A stretch of 64,000 nt of DNA from Selenomonas ruminantium subsp. ruminantium ATCC 12561 (GCF_000424065.1 NZ_AUJE01000001.1:1-64000), one strand, 5' to 3'. Numbered from the stretch's first letter, positions 46,298-55,753 are shown. Notes: generated by a model not told the origin, from the sequence alone. Program-made: numbers and translations.

Positions 46298-46494
46298 ATG
46301 TGATTATATCTTTAGTTTAGCGGTCAAGGATAGTTTTGTCAAATAAATGTGGTTATTAATAAAGTAAATATCTTCTGTTTTGCTTGTCTTGATAATATTG
46401 CCTTTCGGTGCTATAATCGGGGCATAGAGAAGCGTATGACAAGGGGAAACGCCATTCAGGTCGTTGCCCCTTTGTCGTTTGTGGAGGGATATTT

Positions 46495-48255
46495 TTGTCG
46501 GGGAAAATTTTTACGATTGAGGAGAAGTGCAAGGCCTGCAACAAATGTATTGCAGTCTGCCCCGTAGATGCAGCCAATCAGGTTTATCGGGCGTATGACC
46601 GGGAACGTAAGGTAGCGGTAGGTGAACGGTACTGCATTTCCTGCGGCGCGTGTATTAAGGCCTGCGACCATGGCGCCAGAGACTATCGGGATGATACGGA
46701 GCGTTTTTTCGAGGACTTGGCGGCAGGGGAAACGATTCATCTGGTGGCAGCACCTGCAGCTCAGGTAAATTTTCCGCAGCTTTTTCGCCTGTTTGGCTGG
46801 CTGAAATCCTTAGGCGTAGGCAATATTTATGATGTGTCGTTGGGGGCAGATATTGCGACCTGGGCATATTTGCAGGCGAAAAAAGCCTTGCATTTGGACT
46901 CCATGATTGCTCAGCCCTGTCCATCTATTGTGAATTACTGTGAACGTTATCTGCCGGAGCTTCTGCCGTCGTTGGCGCCGATTCAAAGCCCGTTAATCTG
47001 TCTGGCCATTTATTTGCGGCAGGTTGAGCATTTAGAGGGGAAGATTGCTTTTTTGTCGCCCTGTATTGCCAAAGCGGATGAAATAGAAGACCCCAATACG
47101 GGCCAGCAGGTAGCCTACAATGTCACATTTGACAAATTAAAACAGAAACTATTGGCGGAAAATATTGCCCTGGACCAGTTTCCTGAAGTGGGATTTGCAG
47201 GAAAAAATTCCGGGATTGGCCATGTTTACAGTCGGCCGGGCGGGTTGAGCGAAACGGTTCGGCTGACGAATAAGGATATGTGGATTCGTCAGCTGGATTC
47301 TGTGCGCGTTTCCTATCCGTATCTGCGCGAATACCATAACCGTCAAAAGGAGCATAAAACTGTTCCGGAACTGGTGGAGATCCTGAATTGCAGGGGCGGC
47401 TGTAATTTTGGTACGGGGACAGACCACTGTACAGCGCTGGATGATGTGGATTACAAGATTAATGCCCGCAAGCGGGACAAGATAGCCGAGCAGGTTACGG
47501 AAAAGGATGAAGGGACAATCTACGCCATTGAACAGTATTTTGCTGAAACACTGGCTTGGCAGGATTTCCGGCGCGAATATACGAACCGAAAAATTAAAAA
47601 TGGCTTCTTTGAAGATGAAGATTTGGAAGAAATCTATATTCATCTGCGTAAGTATACGCCGGAATCCCGTGAAATCAACTGCCATGCCTGTGGTTATGGC
47701 AGCTGCAAGCGATTCGCTCAGGCCGTGAAACTGGGGATTAACGTAGTCGAAAACTGCATCAGTTATGAGCGCAGCGGCCTGCTGCACGATACGCTGACGC
47801 CGCTTTTGAATCATGCCGGCCTGGAAGATGCTTTGGAGCATTTCCTTTGGAAGTATCAGATAAACGAACTGGAGAATGTATGTGTGTTGATGATGGATGT
47901 GGATGATTTCAAGCAGGTCAACGATTCCTTTGGGCATGATGTCGGGGATGAGGCATTACGGGCCGTGGCCCAGTCTATTCTTGAACATATAAGCCGCAAG
48001 GATGCTGCCGGTCGCTGGGGCGGTGATGAATTTATGATTATCCTGTCCAATACGGAATTTGAACGAGCACAGGAAATCGCCGAGAGCATCCGTGAATCCG
48101 TCAGAAAGGCGAATGTTCTGCCGGGAGGAGCGATTTTTACTTCCAGCATTGGCATAGCAGAAGCCAGAAAAGATGATACCCCGCTGACCGTTTTTCAGCG
48201 GGGTGACAGAGCCTTGTATAATGCCAAGAAGTTCAAGAAAACACAGGCTAAATAA
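46495..48255 (+). CDS. FeFe-hydrogenase-like sensor fused to a GGDEF diguanylate cyclase
   Basis: 586 residues, no membrane helix. Residues 1-60: 2[4Fe-4S] ferredoxin (cysteines 12, 15, 18, 22 and 47, 50, 53, 57). About 70-370: the H-cluster domain of FeFe hydrogenases with all four cluster cysteines, Cys142 (QPCPS), Cys190 (LSPCIAK), Cys299 and Cys303 (NCRGGCNFGTG). The proton-transfer Cys before Cys142 is Pro, as in non-catalytic sensory forms. About 395-425: a further Fe-S motif (INCHACGYGSCKRF). About 430-586: GGDEF with an intact GGDEF (509-513). Predicted to couple H2 or redox state to c-di-GMP. TTG start after GGAGGG. Confidence 0.85.
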   Translation: MSGKIFTIEEKCKACNKCIAVCPVDAANQVYRAYDRERKVAVGERYCISCGACIKACDHGARDYRDDTERFFEDLAAGETIHLVAAPAAQVNFPQLFRLFGWLKSLGVGNIYDVSLGADIATWAYLQAKKALHLDSMIAQPCPSIVNYCERYLPELLPSLAPIQSPLICLAIYLRQVEHLEGKIAFLSPCIAKADEIEDPNTGQQVAYNVTFDKLKQKLLAENIALDQFPEVGFAGKNSGIGHVYSRPGGLSETVRLTNKDMWIRQLDSVRVSYPYLREYHNRQKEHKTVPELVEILNCRGGCNFGTGTDHCTALDDVDYKINARKRDKIAEQVTEKDEGTIYAIEQYFAETLAWQDFRREYTNRKIKNGFFEDEDLEEIYIHLRKYTPESREINCHACGYGSCKRFAQAVKLGINVVENCISYERSGLLHDTLTPLLNHAGLEDALEHFLWKYQINELENVCVLMMDVDDFKQVNDSFGHDVGDEALRAVAQSILEHISRKDAAGRWGGDEFMIILSNTEFERAQEIAESIRESVRKANVLPGGAIFTSSIGIAEARKDDTPLTVFQRGDRALYNAKKFKKTQAK

Positions 48256-48267
48256 TATTTGCATGAA

Positions 48268-48311
48268 AAAAATAGTCAATACACCATGTGCGTGATGTAT
48301 TGACTATTTTT
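48268..48311. terminator. Bidirectional terminator
   Basis: A perfect 16-bp stem (AAAAATAGTCAATACA / TGTATTGACTATTTTT) between the convergent sensor and carrier genes. Confidence 0.93.
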
Positions 48312-48315
48312 GTGT

Positions 48316-49701
48316 TTAAAAGAATAAAATCAATGTTACCGCGATGTTGACTATAGTAGCCACAGCTACAGGGATAAAGGTGCGTTTAGCCAAATCCATC
48401 GGCGAAAGGCCGGCGGCACCAGCCACAACAATCATGACGGCGGCGATTGGGGAAAGGGAACGTGCCAGGTTGGACACGAAGTTCATGGGCAGTACCAAAA
48501 GCACCGGAGCGATGCCGGACAGGGCGGCCACTTTCGGGGCCAGCGGCACAAAGGCGAAGAACGTGGCGTTGCCGCTGCCGGTAATCAGCGTGGCGGCGAT
48601 GATGATGGCGACGAAGACGAACATCATGCCGATACCGCCAAGACCGGCGTTTTGGGCGCTGGTAATCAAGGTATCAATGGCGCCCAGAGAGATAAGGCCC
48701 TTAGAGAATGTTTCAGCGGCAACAACGAGGGTGACAACCGTGGCCATCTGCAGGCCCATGCCGTTCCAGAAAGCGCCGATATCCTTGCAGGCTTTGAGCC
48801 CGTCGCGATGGCGCAAAAATTCAATGAGCATGGTCAGGAAAATACTGATTAACGTAGCCAGGCTGATATCCATTTTGATGCCCGTGTGTTCGTTGAGCCC
48901 GAAGAACAGTACCAACAGCAGCGGCAGCATGGGCAAAAGCGCATAGAAGGACGGCACAGCGGGTGTTTCCTGCGCTTTTGCCTGTTCTGCGGTTACGGCA
49001 GCGGATACGTCCTTACCTGCCATTTCGTCCGGATTTTTGACGTCAAGATGTTTCTGCACGAAGAAGTGGGCAATGGCGAGCGCGCCAATGGTGCAAAGGC
49101 CGACCGGCACCTGATACTGCATGAAGTAAGGCACGATTTCCATGCCGATGAGTTCCGCGGCAAAGATGTTGTCAGCGCCAGCCGGGCCCCAGCCGGGGGC
49201 AGAAGTGGTCGCGATAACGGCGCAGGCGGCGATGCGGCTGACGCCTAAGCGCACCAGTACCGGATACATGGTCACCATGAGCAAGAGTCCGAAGCCGGAG
49301 GCAGAACTGATGAACATGGCGAGAAAGTTGCCGAGTACAGAAGTAAGAGCCAGTACCACATAGGGATGGCCGAGTTTTTTCAAGGGCTTGATGGCGATGC
49401 GTACCAAAGCGGTGCTGGCGCCAATGCTGTCCATATATTTGGAAAAACCGCCAATCAGCATGATGATCATGCCGAGTTTTGCCGCACGGCTGCTAAAGGC
49501 CAGGCTGATGGACTGAATGATATCCAGCCAAGGCGAACCGGTTGACTGCTTGGCTGGGAGAATTTCACCCAGACCGAAGACGAGTGTCAGCACCATCATC
49601 ACGATGCCGGCGGTAAAAAGTACAGGCTGCGCCGGGTACTTTTTGAGTACGAAGCGGGCAACCCAGGCCACCACAACGATGGCAATGAGAAGACCTAACA
49701 T
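48316..49701 (-). CDS. DcuC-family C4-dicarboxylate carrier
   Basis: A 461-residue inner-membrane carrier with about twelve helices. It resembles DcuC, which exchanges or exports fumarate and succinate in anaerobes (SSASGFGLLLMVTMYPVLVRLG; TSAPGWGPAGADNIFAAEL; ITGSGNATFFAFVPLAPK). The ATG at 49701 has GGAGG about 11 bases upstream; a TTG nine codons earlier spans that site. Succinate handling would fit a Selenomonas-like metabolism. Confidence 0.85.
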   Translation of the reverse strand: MLGLLIAIVVVAWVARFVLKKYPAQPVLFTAGIVMMVLTLVFGLGEILPAKQSTGSPWLDIIQSISLAFSSRAAKLGMIIMLIGGFSKYMDSIGASTALVRIAIKPLKKLGHPYVVLALTSVLGNFLAMFISSASGFGLLLMVTMYPVLVRLGVSRIAACAVIATTSAPGWGPAGADNIFAAELIGMEIVPYFMQYQVPVGLCTIGALAIAHFFVQKHLDVKNPDEMAGKDVSAAVTAEQAKAQETPAVPSFYALLPMLPLLLVLFFGLNEHTGIKMDISLATLISIFLTMLIEFLRHRDGLKACKDIGAFWNGMGLQMATVVTLVVAAETFSKGLISLGAIDTLITSAQNAGLGGIGMMFVFVAIIIAATLITGSGNATFFAFVPLAPKVAALSGIAPVLLVLPMNFVSNLARSLSPIAAVMIVVAGAAGLSPMDLAKRTFIPVAVATIVNIAVTLILFF

Positions 49702-49926
49702 AAAAAATAATACCTCCGTAATTAGCAATGTTACATTCTTTTATCTGCTGTTGTGCATTGCTAATGCAATATTGTATTAGTGAAAATTATTGTGAAATAA
49801 TATCAGATAATACTTACTTATCATATAATAACTTGCGGTTGACTGCAAGGAGCGTTTTTGCGATTGCGTCTCGTTATAAAAATGAATCAAATTCATTTTT
49901 TTCTTTTCAGCAGCGTTTTTTTTCGA

Positions 49927-49932
49927 TATAAT
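49927..49932 (+). promoter_or_regulatory. -10 element before the TetR gene
   Basis: A TATAAT 42 bases before the tetR-type ATG; the -35 is unclear. The rest of the 49702-49973 gap holds nothing else that I recognise. Confidence 0.45.
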
Positions 49933-49973
49933 AGAAAACAGAATGAAATACATATGAACGGGGCGATGCGGTT

Positions 49974-50582
49974 ATGGAAGAAAAAATGGGCCGCCGGGAG
50001 CGGAAGAAGATGTTATCCCGGCAGGCGATATTGGATGCGGCGGTAGTGGTATTCAGCAAAAAGGGCTTTCGTGAAGCGTCCATTGCGGATATTATGAACG
50101 GTGCGGATTTGGGCACGGGAACGTTTTACAATTACTTTCAGTCCAAGGAAGAGCTGCTGGTGCATCTTTTGGGGCGTTTTGTTGCCGAAGTGAATACTGC
50201 GATTGAGGAATTGCGGGGTGAGGGCCGGCCTGCTTGTGAGCTTCTGTCCGTTGCTTGTATGATGACGGCGAAGTTCCTGGACGAAAATCGCTATGTTCTG
50301 CCGTTGTTCTTAGCGGCGGCTGACCATTCAGGGCTGCCGGAAGATGCCGAGGAACGCAAAAAAGTGCCCACGCCGGGCTTTAAGCCGCTGTATGAGCGGA
50401 TTTTGCGTGAAGGGCAGGAAGCTGGCGAGGTGCGTGATGATGTGCCCGCTGAACTCATCACGGAGATGTTTCATTCCATTTATCAGGCGACGGCGTTCAG
50501 CAAACTCTCGATTTCCTTTCAGGAAAACGTGGCGATGAAGATGCGGCTGCTCTTGGATGGGATTAAGAAGCAGCCGAAATAA
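49974..50582 (+). CDS. TetR-family transcriptional regulator
   Basis: 202 residues. N-terminal HTH (RQAILDAAVVVFSKKGFREASIADI; GTGTFYNYFQSKEELL) and a ligand-binding helical domain. The ribosome site is weak. It starts 31 bases upstream of nirJ1 and probably forms a unit with it, so it may regulate heme-related genes; its ligand is unknown. Confidence 0.9.
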   Translation: MEEKMGRRERKKMLSRQAILDAAVVVFSKKGFREASIADIMNGADLGTGTFYNYFQSKEELLVHLLGRFVAEVNTAIEELRGEGRPACELLSVACMMTAKFLDENRYVLPLFLAAADHSGLPEDAEERKKVPTPGFKPLYERILREGQEAGEVRDDVPAELITEMFHSIYQATAFSKLSISFQENVAMKMRLLLDGIKKQPK

Positions 50583-50612
50583 TGTGTATTGTGTTTTTAG
50601 GAGAAGGATTAG

Positions 50613-51794
50613 ATGATTAGTGTAACGAAGCTGTTATTTGCGCGGGAATATTATGGGGATAATCTGCGCTATACGAAAAATGCCCACACGATGCGAAATG
50701 GGGCGGCCGAAGGCATGGGGCCGGTGGTGGTCTGGAACTCCACGAAAACCTGCAATCTCAAATGCATGCACTGCTATATGCAGTCGGATGCGCAGAAATA
50801 CAAAGACGAGTTGACAACGGAAGAAGCCAAAAAGTTTATCGACGATTTGGCTGATTTTCATGTGCCGGTGCTGTTGTTCTCCGGCGGGGAGCCGTTGATT
50901 CGTCCGGACTTCTTTGAGCTGGCGGAATACGCGCAGAAAAAGGGCGTACGGCCGACCCTTTCCACGAATGGCACCCTGATTACGCGGGAAGTTGCCCAAC
51001 GCATCAAGGATATCGGCGTGGGCTATGTGGGCATCTCTTTGGACGGCCTCAAAGACGTCAACGATAAGTTCCGTGGCGTGGAAGGCGCTTATGAAAAGGC
51101 CATGCAGGGCATTGAAAACTGCGTGGCTGTAGGCCAGCGTGTGGGCCTGCGCTTTACCATCAATCACCATAATATTGAGGAACTCGACAATATCTTTGAT
51201 TTTATCGAGGAAAAGGGCATCAATCGCGTATGCTTCTACCATCTCGTGTATTCCGGCCGTGGGGAAAAGATGGTCAATCAGGACGTAACGCCAGAACAGT
51301 CCCGCAAGGCGATGGACACGATTATCCGCCGTACCCGCGATTTTGAGGAACGGGGCCTCGAAAAGGAAATCCTCACGGTGGATAATCACTGTGATGGTGT
51401 TTATATGTATTTGAAGGCGTTGGCTGAAGGCCGTGATGAAACGGCAGAGCAGATTAAGAAGTACATTTCCATGAACGGCGGCAACCGCTCCGGCATTGCC
51501 TTTGGCGAGGTTGACCCGCTAGGATATGTGCACCCGGACCAGTTCACCCAGCATCATACATTTGGTAATGTGCGGGAGAGAAAGTTCGGCGATATTTGGA
51601 CGGATGTTTCGGCAAGTCCGATTCTGGCCGGCTTAAAGGATAGAAAGCCTCTGCTCAAAGGCCGCTGCGCCAAATGCAAGTTCCTCGACAACTGCAACGG
51701 CAACTTCCGTACGCGTGCTGAAGCGGTGACGGGGGACTTCTGGGAATCTGACCCATCCTGCTATCTGACCGATGAAGAAATCGGCATCAAGTGA
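50613..51794 (+). CDS. nirJ1: Radical SAM/SPASM protein NirJ1 (AhbC-like)
   Basis: 393 residues. Radical SAM cluster motif CNLKCMHC, LLFSGGEPLIRPDFF and STNGTLIT are intact. The C-terminal SPASM part has CAKCKFLDNCNGNFRTRA and a last Cys in DPSCYL. It matches the NirJ1/AhbC family, which removes acetate side chains from didecarboxysiroheme in the siroheme-dependent heme route. Followed after 12 bases by nirJ2. Confidence 0.85.
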   Translation: MISVTKLLFAREYYGDNLRYTKNAHTMRNGAAEGMGPVVVWNSTKTCNLKCMHCYMQSDAQKYKDELTTEEAKKFIDDLADFHVPVLLFSGGEPLIRPDFFELAEYAQKKGVRPTLSTNGTLITREVAQRIKDIGVGYVGISLDGLKDVNDKFRGVEGAYEKAMQGIENCVAVGQRVGLRFTINHHNIEELDNIFDFIEEKGINRVCFYHLVYSGRGEKMVNQDVTPEQSRKAMDTIIRRTRDFEERGLEKEILTVDNHCDGVYMYLKALAEGRDETAEQIKKYISMNGGNRSGIAFGEVDPLGYVHPDQFTQHHTFGNVRERKFGDIWTDVSASPILAGLKDRKPLLKGRCAKCKFLDNCNGNFRTRAEAVTGDFWESDPSCYLTDEEIGIK

Positions 51795-51806
51795 GGAGGG
51801 CGCAAA

Positions 51807-52805
51807 ATGAAAATTGTATCCTGGAATACGACCAACAATTGCAATATGTACTGCGCCCATTGCTACCGTGATGCAGGCTGCAAGGCAGAAGATGAACTCT
51901 CCACGAAGGAGGCGAAAAAGCTCCTGCGGGAAATTGCCAAGGCCGGTTTCAAAATCATGATTTTTTCCGGCGGCGAACCATTGACCCGTCCGGATATTGT
52001 GGAGCTTGTGAAATATGCTTCTGATTTGGGGCTTTTCCCGGTGTTCGGCACCAACGGCACGCTGATTACGCTCGAAATGGCCAAAGCCTTGAAAGAGGCT
52101 GGAGCTCGCGGCATGGGCATTTCGCTGGATTCGCTGGACAAGGAAAAGCACGACAAATTCCGCGCCTTCCCCGGTGGCTGGGATGGCGCGGTACAGGGCA
52201 TGAAGAACTGCCGCGAAGTGGGGCTGCCCTTCCAGATTCATACGACGGTGATGGATTGGAATCAGCAGGAATTGGAAGCGATGACGGATTTTGCCGTGGA
52301 AATCGGTGCCAAAGCCCACCATTTCTTCTTCCTGGTGCCGACCGGCAGAGCCGCGACGATTGAGGAAGAATCCCTGCGGGCGGAGCAGTATGAAGATGTG
52401 CTGACCCGCATTATGAAGAAACAGCAGGAAGTGGATATTGAATTAAAGCCGACCTGTGCGCCACAGTTCTTGCGCATTGCTGACCAGTTGGGCATCAAGA
52501 CGCGATTCCATCGTGGCTGTCTGGCAGGCATTAGCTATTGCATCATCAGCCCGCGGGGTAAGGTACAGCCCTGTGCTTACCTCAATATGGAATTGGGCGA
52601 TGTGCATGATACGCCCTTTGATGAAATCTGGAATAACAGCGAAGTGCTGAAGAAACTGCGTACGCTGGAGTATAGCGGTGGGTGCGGCAGCTGCAATTAC
52701 AAAGGTGTCTGCGGCGGGTGCCGGGCCAGAGCGGCTTATTACCATGGCGGGGACTATATGGCGGAGGAGCCTTGGTGTCTCTATCATGGACGCAGAGGCG
52801 AATAA
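51807..52805 (+). CDS. nirJ2: Radical SAM/SPASM protein NirJ2 (AhbD-like)
   Basis: 332 residues. Radical SAM motif CNMYCAHC, IMIFSGGEPLTRPDIV and GTNGTLIT are present, with a SPASM domain (CLAGISYCIISPRGKVQPC; CGSCNYKGVCGGCRARA). It matches NirJ2/AhbD, which converts the two propionates of Fe-coproporphyrin III to vinyls to make heme. Together with nirJ1 this suggests an alternative, oxygen-independent heme pathway; the siroheme genes are not in the window. Confidence 0.85.
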   Translation: MKIVSWNTTNNCNMYCAHCYRDAGCKAEDELSTKEAKKLLREIAKAGFKIMIFSGGEPLTRPDIVELVKYASDLGLFPVFGTNGTLITLEMAKALKEAGARGMGISLDSLDKEKHDKFRAFPGGWDGAVQGMKNCREVGLPFQIHTTVMDWNQQELEAMTDFAVEIGAKAHHFFFLVPTGRAATIEEESLRAEQYEDVLTRIMKKQQEVDIELKPTCAPQFLRIADQLGIKTRFHRGCLAGISYCIISPRGKVQPCAYLNMELGDVHDTPFDEIWNNSEVLKKLRTLEYSGGCGSCNYKGVCGGCRARAAYYHGGDYMAEEPWCLYHGRRGE

Positions 52806-52836
52806 GAAGGATTACCACCGTGGGTTCGTGGTAGTC

Positions 52837-53037
52837 GGGCGGGGCCGTCAGCATTGCCACGATTCCGCTTAGCCCCTTTGCTAAAATATTTTTTTGCCTT
52901 TTATATAACGGGAAACGTCTAAACTCACTGCGTTCAAACAAAGACGTTTCCCGTTATTTTTAGTGGTATGGGCAAAAAAATATTTCTTAACGCCAAGGGG
53001 CGAACGCTCCACTGCGGCAATGCTGACGGCCCCGCCC
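52837..53037. repeat. Nested palindrome B1
   Basis: A 201-base element of nested pairs. The outer arms are 22 bp and perfect (52837-52858 with 53016-53037); the middle arms are 15 bp and perfect (AAATATTTTTTTGCC at 52884-52898 with 52971-52985); the inner arms are 14 bp and perfect (AACGGGAAACGTCT at 52907-52920 with 52942-52955). The core contains AACTCACTGCGTTCAAACA. A small TACCAC/GTGGTA hairpin precedes it at 52813. No frame here looks like a gene. Confidence 0.92.
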
Positions 53038-53193
53038 TGAGTTACTTACGCATCGGTGCCCTCGCGCTGGTTGACATCGGCGTGGTGGAGCGTGCCTATT
53101 TATAAATGTGTGGACAAATGAAGAAAATGTCAGTAGGTTGCAGGATTGCAATGTTGAGGGGGTGAACCCAAAATCAGCAGAGCAGCAGGCACT

Positions 53194-53402
53194 AAGGCGG
53201 AGCGGCCGGGAACTGGCCACAGCGAAGCGTATGGCCGCTGGCGTAAAGAAAATCATTTTTGCCCACCACAAGAAAAAACGCATAGCATCTACTGTTTGAA
53301 CGCAGTGAGTTTAGATGCTATGCGTTTTATAAGAGGCAAAAATGATTTTTAGCCAGCGGTCTTAGCGTAGTCGTGGCCAGTTCCCGGCCGCTCCGCCGCC
53401 TT
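53194..53402. repeat. Nested palindrome B2, core inverted relative to B1
   Basis: A 209-base element with the same plan as B1. Outer arms of 25 bp, perfect (53196-53220 with 53373-53397); middle arms CCGCTGGC and AAAATCATTTTTGCC (53235-53263 with 53335-53359); inner arms of 17 bp, perfect (53275-53291 with 53312-53328). The core holds the same 19 bases as B1 on the opposite strand. Arm sequences differ from B1. The 156-base spacer between B1 and B2 holds nothing recognised. Confidence 0.92.
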
Positions 53403-53442
53403 CCCTGATGATTTGTATCCTTTAATAATGCACTAGGCGCGG

Positions 53443-54225
53443 TTACGTATTCATAATCGCATCAACGGACTTAATGCACGCATTGCGCAATCCGTATTCT
53501 TCGAGTGCCGTAACCCCGCGGATGGTAGTCCCCGCCGGACTGCAAACATTATCTTTGAGCACGCCGGGATGGGTGCCAGTTGCGAGCTGGAGTTTGGCCG
53601 AGCCGAGCACCATTTGGGAAATCAGCTTATAGGCATCTTCGCGTTTTAAGCCGTATTTTACTGCCGCATCCCCATAGGCCTCGATAAAGAGGTCTACAAA
53701 GGCCGGGCCGCAGCCGGTGACGGTGCCGCCGATGCCCATGAGGTGACTGGGCAGTTCCTGTACCAAACCCACGGCGGCAAATAGTTTCTTGACTTCTGCG
53801 TGTTCCTCTGGCGTAAGGGTATTGCGCTCCTCAAAGAGCAGTACCCCTTCACCGACCATAGCCGGGGTGTTGGGCATGATGAATTGCAGGCGGACACCTG
53901 CGGGCAGGGCCTTTTCATAGCGGGCAAAGTCCCAGCCGGCGGCGATGGAGATTAGGGCTTTGCCCTTTAATTTATCGCCAAGCTTTGCCAGGACGCTTTC
54001 AATCTGGTAGGGTTTGCAGGCCATTACCAATGTATCACAGGTATCTGCCAGTTCCTGTACGGTCTTTACTGCGGTAAAGCCGATAGCGGCGGCGTTTTTG
54101 GCCAGTTTTTCCTGGTTGGGGGCAAAGGCATAGACGTTATCCTTGGCGATGGCGCCTGCGTTAATAAAACCTGCGGCGAGTGCCTGTGCCATATTTCCCA
54201 TGCCGATAAATCCGAGTTTTTCCAT
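53443..54225 (-). CDS. proC: Pyrroline-5-carboxylate reductase
   Basis: Last step of proline synthesis, NAD(P)H-dependent. 260 residues. Marks: LGFIGMGNMAQALAAGFI, the VMACKPYQIESVL block, FIMPNTPAMVGEG, and the C-terminal signature with HPGVLKDNVCSPAGTTIRG. The start at 54225 (ATGATG) follows AGGAGG; a longer frame is not supported. Confidence 0.96.
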   Translation of the reverse strand: MEKLGFIGMGNMAQALAAGFINAGAIAKDNVYAFAPNQEKLAKNAAAIGFTAVKTVQELADTCDTLVMACKPYQIESVLAKLGDKLKGKALISIAAGWDFARYEKALPAGVRLQFIMPNTPAMVGEGVLLFEERNTLTPEEHAEVKKLFAAVGLVQELPSHLMGIGGTVTGCGPAFVDLFIEAYGDAAVKYGLKREDAYKLISQMVLGSAKLQLATGTHPGVLKDNVCSPAGTTIRGVTALEEYGLRNACIKSVDAIMNT

Positions 54226-54406
54226 CATGTACCTCCTGCAATATATATTGAAGTTTTGACGTAAATCACTGCCCCTATTGTAACATAAAATCAGAACAGA
54301 CAACGCGATTGCAGAAAAAATTTCTGGCAGGTGTTGTTTATTTTTGGCGGTGCGTTATAATAAGATAGCATTTTGACTTTGGCGTAAGTATATTGAGGTG
54401 AATAGA

Positions 54407-55753
54407 ATGTTAAACACAAGGGACATGGATATGCTTCATGGCTCTTTTTGGGATAAGCTGATTATTTTTGCGATTCCGTTGGCGCTTACCGGCGTTTTGC
54501 AGCAGCTCTTCAATGCGGCGGATGTGGCCGTTCTGGGGCAGTTTGTGGGCAAGAATGCCATGGCGGCCGTGGGGAATAATATCTCCGTTATCGGCATCTT
54601 GGTCAATCTGTTTATGGGATTGTCCTTAGGCTCGAATGTGGTGATTGCCCGCTTTATCGGGGCGAAGAAGCCGGAAAGAGTGGGCACAGCGGTGCAGACG
54701 TCCTTTGCCCTGGCGGTGGCAACAGGCTTTGCTCTGCTTGCATTTGGTGAGCTGATGGCTGCGCCGATTATCAACTGGCTGGAGGTGCCGGCCGAAGTTG
54801 AGGAGATGGCGGAAACGTATCTGCGGGTGTATCTTTTGGGCCTGCCCTTTATCGGCATGTATAACTTTGAAGCGGCTATCCTGCGCGCCCGCGGGGATAC
54901 GCGCACGCCGCTTTTGGCTTTGGCTGTGGCCAGTGTGGTCAATATCGCGCTGGATCTGCTCTTTGTCCTTTGGGGCTGGGGCGTTATGGGCGTGGCGCTC
55001 GCTACGGTTGTGGCTACCGGCGTCAGCGCCTTTATTCTGTTCTGGTTCCTGACGCATTCGCAGGATATTTTGCGCCTGCATTTTGACGGCTTTGCGCTGG
55101 ACGGCCATCTGCTGCGGGATATTGTCGCCATTGGCCTGCCTGCGGGCATTCAGGGCATGGTCTTTTCGTTCTCGAACATTTTGATTCAGGCAGCGGTAAA
55201 CAGCCTGGGGCCGGATGCCATGGCGGCTTCGGCGGCCGCGTTTGCCATTGAGGTCAATGTTTACTGCGTGCTCAACGCCTTTGCGCAGGCTACGACCACT
55301 TTTGTGAGTCAGAACTATGGTGCGGGCAATCTTCCACGCTGTTTCCAGATTACCAAAGTGGGCATGGGGCTGGATATTGCCTTTACCGTGGCGATGGGCG
55401 TTATCGTGATTGGCTTTGCGCGGGAATTCCTGTCCTTGTTCAATGCCGATGAAACGGTAGTGGAGCTGGGCATTATCCGCTTTTGGTACATTGTGGCGCC
55501 GCAGTTTTTGCAGGTCTTTATCGATGTGTTGTCCGGTGCTCTGCGTGGCTATGGCTTTTCCCTGCCGCCGGCACTGCTGGCACTTGTGGGCATCTGCGGG
55601 GTGCGTATTACCTGGCTTTATACGCTTTTCCCTGCCAGTCCCGACTATGGCACGCTGATGGCCTGCTATCCCGTGAGCTGGCTGATTACGGGGATTTTTA
55701 TCGGAATTCTTTATCGTTATTGCCGGGGGCATATTAAGCTGATTCGGGTGTAA
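54407..55753 (+). CDS. MATE-family efflux transporter
   Basis: 448 residues, twelve helices, multidrug and toxin extrusion family (NorM/DinF type). Marks: IPLALTGVLQQLFNAADVAVLGQF, FIGAKKPERVGTAVQTS, and the mirrored FVSQNYGAGNLPRCFQITK in the second half. The ATG at 54407 lies 6 bases from GAGGTG. Exports cationic drugs or metabolites using Na+ or H+. Confidence 0.92.
   Translation: MLNTRDMDMLHGSFWDKLIIFAIPLALTGVLQQLFNAADVAVLGQFVGKNAMAAVGNNISVIGILVNLFMGLSLGSNVVIARFIGAKKPERVGTAVQTSFALAVATGFALLAFGELMAAPIINWLEVPAEVEEMAETYLRVYLLGLPFIGMYNFEAAILRARGDTRTPLLALAVASVVNIALDLLFVLWGWGVMGVALATVVATGVSAFILFWFLTHSQDILRLHFDGFALDGHLLRDIVAIGLPAGIQGMVFSFSNILIQAAVNSLGPDAMAASAAAFAIEVNVYCVLNAFAQATTTFVSQNYGAGNLPRCFQITKVGMGLDIAFTVAMGVIVIGFAREFLSLFNADETVVELGIIRFWYIVAPQFLQVFIDVLSGALRGYGFSLPPALLALVGICGVRITWLYTLFPASPDYGTLMACYPVSWLITGIFIGILYRYCRGHIKLIRV

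Noticed and set aside
52987-53299. Short open frames on both strands inside the palindrome region (98 and 63 codons)
   Set aside because: They run through the hairpin arms, lack ribosome sites and show no protein-like pattern.
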